From Endomicrobiellum devescovinae (lineage in GTDB: Bacteria > Elusimicrobiota > Endomicrobiia > Endomicrobiales > Endomicrobiaceae): a stretch of 39,465 nucleotides of DNA. The stretch covers positions 1 through 39,465 of the forward strand of contig JAIRSK010000046.1 of NCBI GenBank assembly GCA_031255495.1, in the 5' to 3' direction. This document shows positions 15,393-22,565 of this stretch, piece after piece; position 1 is the first letter of the stretch, and the number at the start of each line of letters is the position of its first letter. The notes below the pieces were generated by a model. That model worked only from the letters and a program-made list of their open reading frames with translations. It had not been told where the DNA came from and searched no databases. The translations under genes and the position numbers were made by a program.

Positions 15393-17147
15393 ATGTTTGT
15401 TGATAGAGATATAGTTCTAGAAGGTATTGCTGCGTCTCCGGGAATTGCCATAGGGAAAGTTTTTCTTCTAGAAGAAGAAGATTTTTGTTTCATCCGTAAA
15501 GAAATTCCCAAATCTTTTAGAGAAGCTGAAAGGAAACGGTTTGAAGATGCTATAGAAAAAACTAGAAGCGAATTCACGGTTACATACAACAAAATTAATG
15601 ATGTTCTTGGGGAAAATTATGCCCATATAGCAGACGTTCACATTTTGATTTTAGATGATCCTACATTAAAAAAAGACGTATATAAACTTATCGCTGACGG
15701 TGTCAATGCCGAATATGCTTTTTTTAAAGTTCTTGATAAGATTATTCGTTCTTTTGAGAATATAAATGATAACTTTTTCAAAGAAAGAAAAGTTGATATT
15801 CAAGATGTAGGCAAAAAAATTCTTGCAAATCTTTTTGGCAAAAAAGGAAAAAATCTTGCAAGAGTAGATGAAGAATCTATCATTATCGCAAACAATTTAA
15901 CACCGGCTGATACAGTATCGGTTAGAGGAAAAAAGATTGCAGGATTTGCTACAGATATTGGTGGAAAGACTTCCCATACAGCGATTATCGCGCAAGGGCT
16001 TGCCATACCTGCTGTAGTAGGACTTAAAAATATATCTTCGCTTGTTAAAGCTGGCGAAACAGTAATAATTGATGGCGATAAAGGCGAAGTTATATTAAAT
16101 CCCTCTTCCAAAACTTTGCTGCATTACAAAAATAAATATGATTTGCAATTGTCAAGAACGGTAGAATTAGAAAAACTTAAAAATTTAACGTCAGAAACTA
16201 CAGATAATCACAAAATTTTTATTTTTGCCAATATTGACCATTCGGATGAAGTGCCGCTTATTTTGAATAAAGGCGCAGTGGGCATAGGACTCTACAGAAC
16301 AGAAACAATATATTTTAATCGCGATTCTATCCCTACGGAAGAGGAGCATTTTGATACGTACTCTAAAGTAGTACAACAAATATCGCCTTATGCCATTACA
16401 ATAAGAACGTTTGACTTGGGAGGCGATAAACTTACTAAAATGGGATTATTAAATCTAGGTTTTGAATCTAATCCGTTTTTGGGATTAAGATCTATAAGAT
16501 TGTGTCTTAAATACCCTGAAATATTTATAAGCCAGTTAAGGGCTATTTTGAGAGTTTCTGTTTTAGGAAAAGTAAAATTGATGTATCCAATGATTTCAGG
16601 TCTTGCCGAACTAAGAGCCGCAAATGCTATTCTTGACAAAGTGAAAGAAAATTTAAGAAAAGAAAACATAAAGTTTGATGAAAATATGGAAGTTGGCGTT
16701 ATGATGGAAGTACCGTCAGCTGTAGCAGTAATTGATTCCATTGCAAAAGAAGTAGATTTTGTATCAATAGGAACTAATGATTTGATACAATATACGCTAG
16801 CTGTGGATAGGGTTAACGAAAACGTCGCCTATTTATATGAACCTATGCATCCAGCAATTTTGAGGTTTATAAAACGTACTATTGACGAAGGACATAAAGC
16901 TGGAATAAAAGTTGCTATGTGTGGAGAAATGGCAGGAGAGCCAAAGTACACGCCTGTTATTTTAGGTATGGGTCTTGATGAATTTAGCGTATCTCCGTCG
17001 CAAATTGCAACAATTAAAAAAATAGTAAGAAGTATGTCATTTGTGGATTGTAAAACTATGGCGGATAAAGTTTTAAAATTAGAAGATAGTAAGTCAATTT
17101 TGAAAGAGATTGATTTGTTTTATGAAACAAGAGGTATAAATGCTTAA
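15393..17147 (+). CDS. ptsI: PTS enzyme I (phosphoenolpyruvate-protein phosphotransferase)
   Basis: A 584-residue enzyme that starts the PTS by taking phosphate from PEP and giving it to HPr. The N-terminal HPr-binding/phospho-His part has the active His195 in GGKTSHTAIIAQG, and the C-terminal PEP-binding barrel has LYRTE, GGDKLTK, the SIGTNDLIQY strand and the catalytic Cys in AMCGEMAG. Length is standard (about 570-580). Being sugar-type without a GAF domain, it is PtsI and not PtsP. AGGAG sits eight bases upstream. Its 3' end overlaps the Nudix gene by eight bases. Confidence 0.95.
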   Translation: MFVDRDIVLEGIAASPGIAIGKVFLLEEEDFCFIRKEIPKSFREAERKRFEDAIEKTRSEFTVTYNKINDVLGENYAHIADVHILILDDPTLKKDVYKLIADGVNAEYAFFKVLDKIIRSFENINDNFFKERKVDIQDVGKKILANLFGKKGKNLARVDEESIIIANNLTPADTVSVRGKKIAGFATDIGGKTSHTAIIAQGLAIPAVVGLKNISSLVKAGETVIIDGDKGEVILNPSSKTLLHYKNKYDLQLSRTVELEKLKNLTSETTDNHKIFIFANIDHSDEVPLILNKGAVGIGLYRTETIYFNRDSIPTEEEHFDTYSKVVQQISPYAITIRTFDLGGDKLTKMGLLNLGFESNPFLGLRSIRLCLKYPEIFISQLRAILRVSVLGKVKLMYPMISGLAELRAANAILDKVKENLRKENIKFDENMEVGVMMEVPSAVAVIDSIAKEVDFVSIGTNDLIQYTLAVDRVNENVAYLYEPMHPAILRFIKRTIDEGHKAGIKVAMCGEMAGEPKYTPVILGMGLDEFSVSPSQIATIKKIVRSMSFVDCKTMADKVLKLEDSKSILKEIDLFYETRGINA

Positions 17148-17580
17148 AGAAACTTCCTGCGGGGCTGTAGTCTATAAGATGACGCAAGATGGTATTCCTA
17201 TTTTTCTACTTGTTAATTCTAAAAGAAGCAACAGATGGGGTTTTCCAAAAGGTCATATTGAAAACGGAGAAAGCGAAACTGAAACTGCTAAACGAGAAAT
17301 TTTTGAAGAAACAGGAATAAAAAATGTAAAATTTGTTGAAAATTTCAGACAAGAAGATGTATATTTAATTAATGGCGTTTTAGATGAAACAAAAGGACGC
17401 TTAGTTGAAAAGCATTCGGTTTATTTTCTTGCTTTAGCTTTGGAAGATGCTTTAGATTTTGATAAAAATGAAATATCAAAATTAGAATGGGCAGACATAA
17501 AAAAAGCCCAAGAGTTTCTTTCTTTTGCTAATCAAAAAAAAATTATAAAATTAGCTTACGATAAAGTTATTGGAGGATAG
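17140..17580 (+). CDS. Nudix hydrolase (Ap4A-hydrolase-like)
   Basis: A 146-residue Nudix protein. The Nudix box runs from GHIENGESETETAKREIFEE to ETGI (about residues 45-67), matching GX5EX7REUXEEXGU with all catalytic Glu present. The opening SCGAVVYK and the RWGFPKGH block before the box are typical of bis(5'-nucleosyl)-tetraphosphatases of the MutT/NudA type, so diadenosine tetraphosphate or a related nucleotide is the likely substrate, but Nudix specificity is hard to read. It overlaps ptsI by eight bases and ends two bases before the next gene. Confidence 0.85.
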   Translation: MLKETSCGAVVYKMTQDGIPIFLLVNSKRSNRWGFPKGHIENGESETETAKREIFEETGIKNVKFVENFRQEDVYLINGVLDETKGRLVEKHSVYFLALALEDALDFDKNEISKLEWADIKKAQEFLSFANQKKIIKLAYDKVIGG

Positions 17581-17582
17581 TT

Positions 17583-18293
17583 ATGAGTAATCCGCTTTTG
17601 AAAGACAGCGTTTTTCAAACGCCTGTCAGAAACGCAGAAGTTATGACAGTTTCTGGTACAATAAACAAAAGTATAATTTTATGGGTTTTGCTTGCCGCAG
17701 GCGCATTTTATTCTTGGACTCACCCAAGTATTATAACGCCGTTGACGTTGCCTATATTGTTAGGAGGTTTTGTCTTGGCTATAATTTCATCTTTTAAGAT
17801 GAATTTGTCGCCTTTTTTATCGCCTATTTATGCTGTTTGCGAAGGTCTTGTTTTGGGAGTCATTTCCATTTATTTTGAAAAATCATACCCCGGCGTTGTC
17901 GTAAATGCCGTTCTGTTGACGATGTGCGTTCTGTTTTGTATGCTTGCAGCTTATAAAACAGGAATGCTCAGAGCCACGCCAAGGTTTAAGAAAGTCGTTA
18001 TACTTTCAACATTTGCTATAGCTCTTGTATATTTAATTGATTTATTGATGGGCGCTTTTGGTGCAAGAGGATTTAATTTTTTGTCAGATTCTTCGGGTCT
18101 TGGTATAATAATTAGTCTTATAATAGTTGCTATTGCCTCTTTAAATCTCATTATAGATTTTGATTTAATTGAACGAGGCGTACAGTATGGATCACCTAAA
18201 TATATGGAATGGTACAGCTCTTTTGCTTTAATGGTAACGCTCGTATGGCTTTATCTTGAAATACTTAGACTTCTTTCCAGAACGAGAAATTAG
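17583..18293 (+). CDS. Bax inhibitor-1/YccA family membrane protein
   Basis: A 236-residue polytopic protein with about seven hydrophobic helices. After a polar N-terminus (1-28, NPLLKDSVFQTPVRN) come helices near 28-45, 55-70, 78-95, 100-120, 135-155, 165-188 and 205-225. The pattern with LNLIIDFDLIERG and the closing YMEWYSSFALMVTLVWLYLE is that of the bacterial BaxI_1 branch of the BI-1/YccA family, some of which act as calcium leak channels. Its biological job in bacteria is largely unknown. GGAGG lies about 9 bases upstream, and engB begins two bases after the stop. Confidence 0.85.
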   Translation: MSNPLLKDSVFQTPVRNAEVMTVSGTINKSIILWVLLAAGAFYSWTHPSIITPLTLPILLGGFVLAIISSFKMNLSPFLSPIYAVCEGLVLGVISIYFEKSYPGVVVNAVLLTMCVLFCMLAAYKTGMLRATPRFKKVVILSTFAIALVYLIDLLMGAFGARGFNFLSDSSGLGIIISLIIVAIASLNLIIDFDLIERGVQYGSPKYMEWYSSFALMVTLVWLYLEILRLLSRTRN

Positions 18294-18295
18294 AA

Positions 18296-18877
18296 ATGCT
18301 TGAAAAGACGGTATTTTTTAGGGCAGAGTCAAATGCAAAATTACTTCCTCAAAGTATGGCTGAGGTTATTTTATCCGGTAGGTCTAATGTAGGCAAAAGC
18401 AGCGTCATAAACGCTTTGTGCTCTCAGAAGAATTTGGCGAGAACTTCAAAAACGCCAGGCAGAACAAGAAGCATAAACGTTTACAGTGTCGCTATGAAAA
18501 AGTGGATGATAGATTTGCCCGGCTATGGTTTTGCAAGAGTAAGTTTTGAAGAAAAAGAACTTTGGAATAAGATGATAGAAGAATGTATAGTTCAAAGGAA
18601 AAACAAAAAAACTGTTTATATAATAATAGATGCTTTTGTAGGTCCTACAGAGTTAGATTTTGATATGGTTTGTTGGCTTAGAGAGTATAACATTCCGTTT
18701 AAAATTATTGCAAATAAGTTTGATAAACTACCAGATATTATAACTGAAGATGAAGTTAAAACTAAAGCAGCACAATATTTTGGAATAGATAAATCTTTAG
18801 TGTTTACAGTAAGCGCAAAGAAAAAAGCAGGTTTTAATAAATTGAAAGACGATATTGTCAGATTTTTAGGTTATTAA
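18296..18877 (+). CDS. engB: Ribosome biogenesis GTPase EngB/YsxC
   Basis: A 193-residue TrmE-Era-EngA-type GTPase needed for assembly of the large ribosomal subunit. G1 is GRSNVGKSS (28-36), G2 is the TPGRTRS region, G3 DLPGYG, G4 NKFDKL and G5 the SAKKKAG loop. Length is standard (about 190-210). It is the last gene of the hpf-pts unit; an 82-base gap without an evident terminator follows before the secreted repeat protein. Confidence 0.93.
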   Translation: MLEKTVFFRAESNAKLLPQSMAEVILSGRSNVGKSSVINALCSQKNLARTSKTPGRTRSINVYSVAMKKWMIDLPGYGFARVSFEEKELWNKMIEECIVQRKNKKTVYIIIDAFVGPTELDFDMVCWLREYNIPFKIIANKFDKLPDIITEDEVKTKAAQYFGIDKSLVFTVSAKKKAGFNKLKDDIVRFLGY

Positions 18878-18959
18878 AAAGAGAATGAAAAAAATAATTT
18901 TTGTAAGTCCTTTTTAAGTCGTTAGAAACTGTTGTCGCAGTTTTAGAAAAGGAGGATTC

Positions 18960-19460
18960 ATGAAAAAAGTATTGCTGGCATTATGTACAGTGCTTGTATT
19001 TGCTGCCGTATCGTTTGCAGGAACGCCTATCAAATTGTCTCTGTGGGACAAAATCGCTGTCCCAAACAATGACTCGGTCTGTGGGTTAGAAATAGGTATA
19101 GGAACCTATACACCTAACCTTAGAGGAGTAGGCTGGAATATTATTTATTCTCAAACCGATGATGCAAAAGGTTGGCAAACAGGAATAGTTACAATATCAA
19201 AGCAATTTGTGGGTCTTCAAACAGGACTTCTTTCTATGTCAGAAACTTTTAAAGGGGTTTCTTTTAGTGCGGTAAACTGGAATGAAGGTGAAGTTACTGG
19301 AGTCCAATGTGGATTCTTTAACATGGCAAACTCAGTAAGTGGTCTTCAATTAGGTTTTTTAAATATGACTGAAAACATGAATGGAATACAGATAGGATTT
19401 TTAAATTTTATTAAAGACGGCAAACTTCCAGTCATGATTATTGTAAACGCAAGATTTTAG
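18960..19460 (+). CDS. Secreted protein with GLQxGxxN repeats (LA_2272-like surface family)
   Basis: A 166-residue exported protein. Residues 1-20 are a clear signal peptide ending at SFAG. The mature part has short repeats at about 14-22 residue spacing: GWQTGIVTI, GLQTGLLSM, GVQCGFFNM, GLQLGFLNM and GIQIGFLNF. Similar GLQxGxxN repeats occur in surface and lipoproteins of Leptospira (LA_2272 family), Brachyspira and others, where the function is unknown; there is no lipobox here. The repeats probably make beta-structure, possibly at the outer membrane. AAAGGAGG is 5 bases before the ATG, a strong ribosome site, and a strong terminator follows, so this looks like a single, well-expressed gene. 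Confidence 0.72.
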   Translation: MKKVLLALCTVLVFAAVSFAGTPIKLSLWDKIAVPNNDSVCGLEIGIGTYTPNLRGVGWNIIYSQTDDAKGWQTGIVTISKQFVGLQTGLLSMSETFKGVSFSAVNWNEGEVTGVQCGFFNMANSVSGLQLGFLNMTENMNGIQIGFLNFIKDGKLPVMIIVNARF

Positions 19461-19478
19461 TTTTAAGAATATCTTTAC

Positions 19479-19516
19479 ATTGCGGGGAAGTTAAGAGCTT
19501 CTCCGCAATTTTTTTA
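19479..19516 (+). terminator. Rho-independent terminator after the repeat protein
   Basis: A 12-base-pair stem, 479-490 against 498-509 of this kilobase, contains one G-T wobble and a seven-base loop, and is followed by an eight-T run to 19516. It lies 18 bases after the stop codon. The downstream exonuclease gene begins ten bases beyond it, so its transcript must come from read-through or a start within this region. Confidence 0.85.
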
Positions 19517-19526
19517 AAGGAATATA

Positions 19527-20282
19527 ATGAAAATAGTTTCGTGGAATATAAACGGCATAAGAGCTATATATAAAAAAAATTTTCTTGATTGGTTTAAAAA
19601 GGAAAATGCCGATATAGTTTGTGTGCAGGAAACTAAAGCAGATGAAATGCAATTTCCTAAAGATATGAGGGAAGTTGTAGGGTATAGTTTTTATTGTTCG
19701 CCAGCTAAAAAGAAAGGTTACAGCGGCGTTGCCGTATGGTCAAATATTAAGCCTGAAAACGTCACTACAAGCATTGAAAACAAACTTTTTGACAATGAGG
19801 GAAGAATTTTAAGGCTTGATTTTAAAGATTTTATACTTTTTAATATTTACTTTCCCAACGGTGGAGCTTCCGAAGAACGTCTTAAATATAAAATAGATTT
19901 TTACGATTATTTTATTGCATATCTTAAACAATTCAAAGATAAAAAAGTAATCATTTGCGGAGATTATAATACTGCTCACTTTCCAATAGATTTGGCAAGA
20001 CCTGCTCAAAACGAAAATAATTCAGGCTTTATGCCTAAAGAAAGAGAAAGACTTGATAAACTTGTAAACGCAGGATTTATAGATGCATTTAGATATTTCA
20101 ATAAAGAACTCGGCAATTATACTTGGTGGGACTATAAAACTGCTGCAAGATCAAGAAATGTAGGATGGAGAATAGACTATTTCTTTGTTTCAAAAAACGC
20201 AGTCAAAAATCTTAAATCTGCTGAAATTGAAAGTTCAACATTAGGCTCTGACCACTGCCCCATATTAGTAAACATTTTTTAG
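19527..20282 (+). CDS. xth: Exodeoxyribonuclease III (AP endonuclease)
   Basis: A 251-residue DNA-repair enzyme of the exonuclease III/APE1 family that cuts at abasic sites and trims 3' ends. Motifs in order: SWNINGIRA (4-12), VCVQETKAD with the metal-binding Glu (about 31-39), the SGVAVWS strand, CGDYNTAHFPIDLA with catalytic Asp and Asn (about 151-164), GWRIDYFFVS and the final SDHCP with catalytic Asp-His. Length is standard (about 250-270). AAAGGA precedes the ATG. It stands alone between two degenerate or low-complexity regions. Confidence 0.93.
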   Translation: MKIVSWNINGIRAIYKKNFLDWFKKENADIVCVQETKADEMQFPKDMREVVGYSFYCSPAKKKGYSGVAVWSNIKPENVTTSIENKLFDNEGRILRLDFKDFILFNIYFPNGGASEERLKYKIDFYDYFIAYLKQFKDKKVIICGDYNTAHFPIDLARPAQNENNSGFMPKERERLDKLVNAGFIDAFRYFNKELGNYTWWDYKTAARSRNVGWRIDYFFVSKNAVKNLKSAEIESSTLGSDHCPILVNIF

Positions 20283-20393
20283 ATTTCAATAACCTTCCTA
20301 AACTTTAATTTTCATAATAAATTCACAAAATTATTACAAAATAATCAAAAAGTATTATAGACTTCAAAAGCATAAATAATATAAGGAGGGTGT

Positions 20394-20738
20394 ATGAAAA
20401 AAGCTTTAAGTCTAGTAGTTATTTTAACATTGTTGTGTTTTCCTGTGAGCGGTTTTTGTTCGGAGTAGTAGGGGCAATAGAAGGAGCAGTAGCAGCTCCA
20501 ATAGCAGCAATAGCAATAGGAACTGCAGTTTGGAGGAGTAGTATCACCTTTCGCAACTCCAATGGCAGGAGTGGAAGCGTTTAAGGTTACGTTAGATTTA
20601 ATATCTGCACACATATGGACAATATCAATACTGGGAGGAGTAAGTGGGGCAATTGAGTGAGCAAGGAAAGGTTATCCACTAATAGCAGGTGTATATGGAT
20701 GTGCAGGGTTAGGAGTGGCAGTAGGAGCTTTTAGGTAA
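20394..20738 (+). pseudogene. Decayed gene for a small secreted Gly/Ala-rich protein
   Basis: AAGGAGG (20383-20389) and ATG 20394 open a clear signal peptide (MKKALSLVVILTLLCFPVSG), but the frame hits a stop at 20466. The frame shifted by one base continues with GVVGAIEGAVAAPIAA up to the TTT run at 20529-20531, then the original frame resumes with GGVVSPFATPMAGVEAF, is broken by TGA at 20658 and runs on (GYPLIAGVYGCAGLGVAVGA) to TAA 20736. So two single-base losses or gains at T runs (20453-20457 and 20529-20531) and one nonsense change split a protein of about 115 residues. The Gly/Ala-rich stretches look like membrane-spanning glycine zippers. I do not recognise the family. A shorter GTG-started ORF at 20390-20584 covers only the middle frame and lacks the leader. 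Confidence 0.7.
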
Positions 20739-20746
20739 TAATTCTT

Positions 20747-20839
20747 ACCTCCCGTATAAATATATTTGTTTATGTGGGAGGTTTATTATCTTATAAATTT
20801 GAAACATAAGCCCTTGAGTAGATAAACTCAGGGGCTTAT
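20747..20839. repeat. Two consecutive hairpins between convergent genes
   Basis: Hairpin 1 pairs 20747-20760 with 20769-20782 (14 base pairs, two wobbles, eight-base loop). Hairpin 2 pairs 20806-20819 with 20826-20839 (14 base pairs, one wobble, six-base loop). They lie between the plus-strand pseudogene and the minus-strand htpX gene, where shared transcription end signals are expected. Neither is followed by a strong T run on either strand, so termination is plausible but not sure. The rest of 20840-20978 shows only A+T-rich sequence. Confidence 0.5.
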
Positions 20840-20978
20840 AATATCTACGACTAATTTTTTATACAAATCTACCTTTCCAAAAAACACTAAAATAATCTCT
20901 CAGACGATAACTTTACTATATTCACTAATAATACATAAAGATTTTTTTTCTCATTGCTGTCTTAACTTCATAAATTTT

Positions 20979-21980
20979 CTATTTTGTTCCATCCATAGCT
21001 TGCAATACTTTAATTCTTTTTTCAATAGGCGGGTGTGTTGCAAAGAGCCCTGAAACTTTTGCAAAAAATGAATTTTGTTTGTTTTTAGCTAGAGGGTTTG
21101 CAATACACATCGGCGACATTGTTTGTTTATCGCTTAGATTTTTAACTGTTGAGTGTCCAGATATTTTTTGCAATGCTCCTATCAACCCTTGAGGGTTTCT
21201 AGTTATCAAAGCTGCCGTAGCGTCAGCTTGGTATTCTCTTGTCCTTGATACAGCTAATTTTATCAATGGAGCTACTAAATATCCATATACATAAAGAGAT
21301 ACAGCCAAAACAAAGAGAAATACCTGTATTGCGTTATTGTTATTTTTAGAATTTCCTGATGATCTTGTAATAAGCGCCGTACGCAACAGTATTTCTGCAA
21401 TTACAGTTGCAAAACTTATGCATACAATCATTATAAGCATTAGGCGAATGTCTCTGTTGCCGATATGCGCCATTTCGTGTGCGATAACACCTTCAAGCTC
21501 AGATTTTTCTAGATTATTAATAATGCCTTTGGTTAGAACAACGTAAGAATGCTGAGGGTCTCTTCCTGTGGCAAAAGCGTTAAGTCCTTCGTCATTTATT
21601 GAATAAACTTTAGGCATTGGAAGTCCTGCTGCTATGGCAATATTTTCAACAATCATCACAACTTCAGGAGCATTTTGTTTTGTAAGTTCAACGGCTCCGG
21701 CTGTTGATAAAATAAAAGATTGACCTGCATAATAACTTATCAGAATCCAGAAAATTGCAAGGATAGAAATTATTGGAATAATATATATAGCTATCTCATT
21801 GGCAACTGTAAAGGTTGAAAGATTATATGCAGCCAAGCTCCTGTCTGAAACTTTTATGAAGCTTACAAACAACAAACACAAGTAAACCAACCCTGCAAGT
21901 GTTAACGGAAACAGAACCATAAGCAGTATTGTCTTTTTTGTGTTTGATTCTATAAAATCATAAGTTGTTATCTTTGGCAT
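20979..21980 (-). CDS. htpX: HtpX-like membrane zinc metalloprotease (M48)
   Basis: A 333-residue inner-membrane protease of the M48 family, likely involved in quality control of membrane proteins. Two hydrophobic segments near 17-42 and 60-85 precede the catalytic motif HEMAH (His168, Glu169, His172), and a second hydrophobic pair lies at about 180-245. The third zinc ligand Glu is in SRTREYQADA, and FATHPPIEKRI closes the family pattern. It is longer than E. coli HtpX (about 290), having an N-terminal extension. lemA ends six bases upstream, a pairing seen in many bacteria. No good ribosome site precedes its ATG, so translation may depend on lemA. Confidence 0.9.
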   Translation of the reverse strand: MPKITTYDFIESNTKKTILLMVLFPLTLAGLVYLCLLFVSFIKVSDRSLAAYNLSTFTVANEIAIYIIPIISILAIFWILISYYAGQSFILSTAGAVELTKQNAPEVVMIVENIAIAAGLPMPKVYSINDEGLNAFATGRDPQHSYVVLTKGIINNLEKSELEGVIAHEMAHIGNRDIRLMLIMIVCISFATVIAEILLRTALITRSSGNSKNNNNAIQVFLFVLAVSLYVYGYLVAPLIKLAVSRTREYQADATAALITRNPQGLIGALQKISGHSTVKNLSDKQTMSPMCIANPLAKNKQNSFFAKVSGLFATHPPIEKRIKVLQAMDGTK

Positions 21981-21986
21981 AGTAAA

Positions 21987-22553
21987 TTAAAAAGAAACTT
22001 TAACAGGTTTTCTTGCTTCTTGCTCGCTCTCGTCAAGTTTAAAGAATTCTTGTTTTGTAAACTCAAAGGCTCTGCCTATTGCGTTACTTGGAAACATATC
22101 AAGTTTTGTGTTTAAAGATAAAACGTTTGAATTATAAAACCTGCGGCTTGCTTGTATTTTGTTTTCTGTATCAGTAAGCTCTCTCTGTAGTTCCAAAAAG
22201 TTTTGATTTGCTTTTAGATTTGGGTAATTCTCTGATAATGCAAAAAGAGACTTCAATGTTCCCGACAAAGCATTTTCCGCTTGAGCCTTGCTTGATATAT
22301 CTCCAGTTGCCGAAATAGCTGCATTTCTTGCTTTTATGACTGCGTCTAAAGTGTTTTTTTCATGTGCGGCGTATCCTTTTACTGTTTCAACAAGGTTTGG
22401 AATTAAGTCGTATCTGCGTTTCATCTGTACTTCTATATCGCTCCATGCTTCTTTTACTCTGTTTTTAAGTGTTACCAACTTGTTATAAGTTGCAAGGATA
22501 TAAGTTCCCGCAAGAATGATCAAAACAATAACAACCAAAAGCGCTGTGTGCAT
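21987..22553 (-). CDS. lemA: LemA family protein
   Basis: A 188-residue protein with one N-terminal transmembrane segment (about 4-22, LLVVIVLIILAGTYILA) and a mainly helical domain. Family marks are YNKLVTLKNRVKEAWSDIEVQMKRRYDLIPNLVETVKGYAAHE (start near residue 24), ENYPNLKANQNFLELQRELTDTE-like helices and SRRFYNSNVLSLNTKLDMFPSN, each given here only in part as key segments. LemA proteins have unknown biochemical function, often sit beside HtpX-type proteases. AGGAGA lies just before the ATG. It follows the LtaS-like gene on the same strand. Confidence 0.9.
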   Translation of the reverse strand: MHTALLVVIVLIILAGTYILATYNKLVTLKNRVKEAWSDIEVQMKRRYDLIPNLVETVKGYAAHEKNTLDAVIKARNAAISATGDISSKAQAENALSGTLKSLFALSENYPNLKANQNFLELQRELTDTENKIQASRRFYNSNVLSLNTKLDMFPSNAIGRAFEFTKQEFFKLDESEQEARKPVKVSF

Positions 22554-22565
22554 TTTTATCTCCTG

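Noticed and set aside
20390..20584. GTG-started 64-residue ORF as a real gene
   Set aside because: Its first third reads the signal-peptide coding bases in the wrong frame; the true leader is in the ATG 20394 frame.
20658..20660. TGA read as Trp in the decayed gene (altered code)
   Set aside because: Other genes in the window, such as kdsA, lptC, rapZ and pyrB neighbours, use TGA as a true stop, and the same gene also has two frameshifts.
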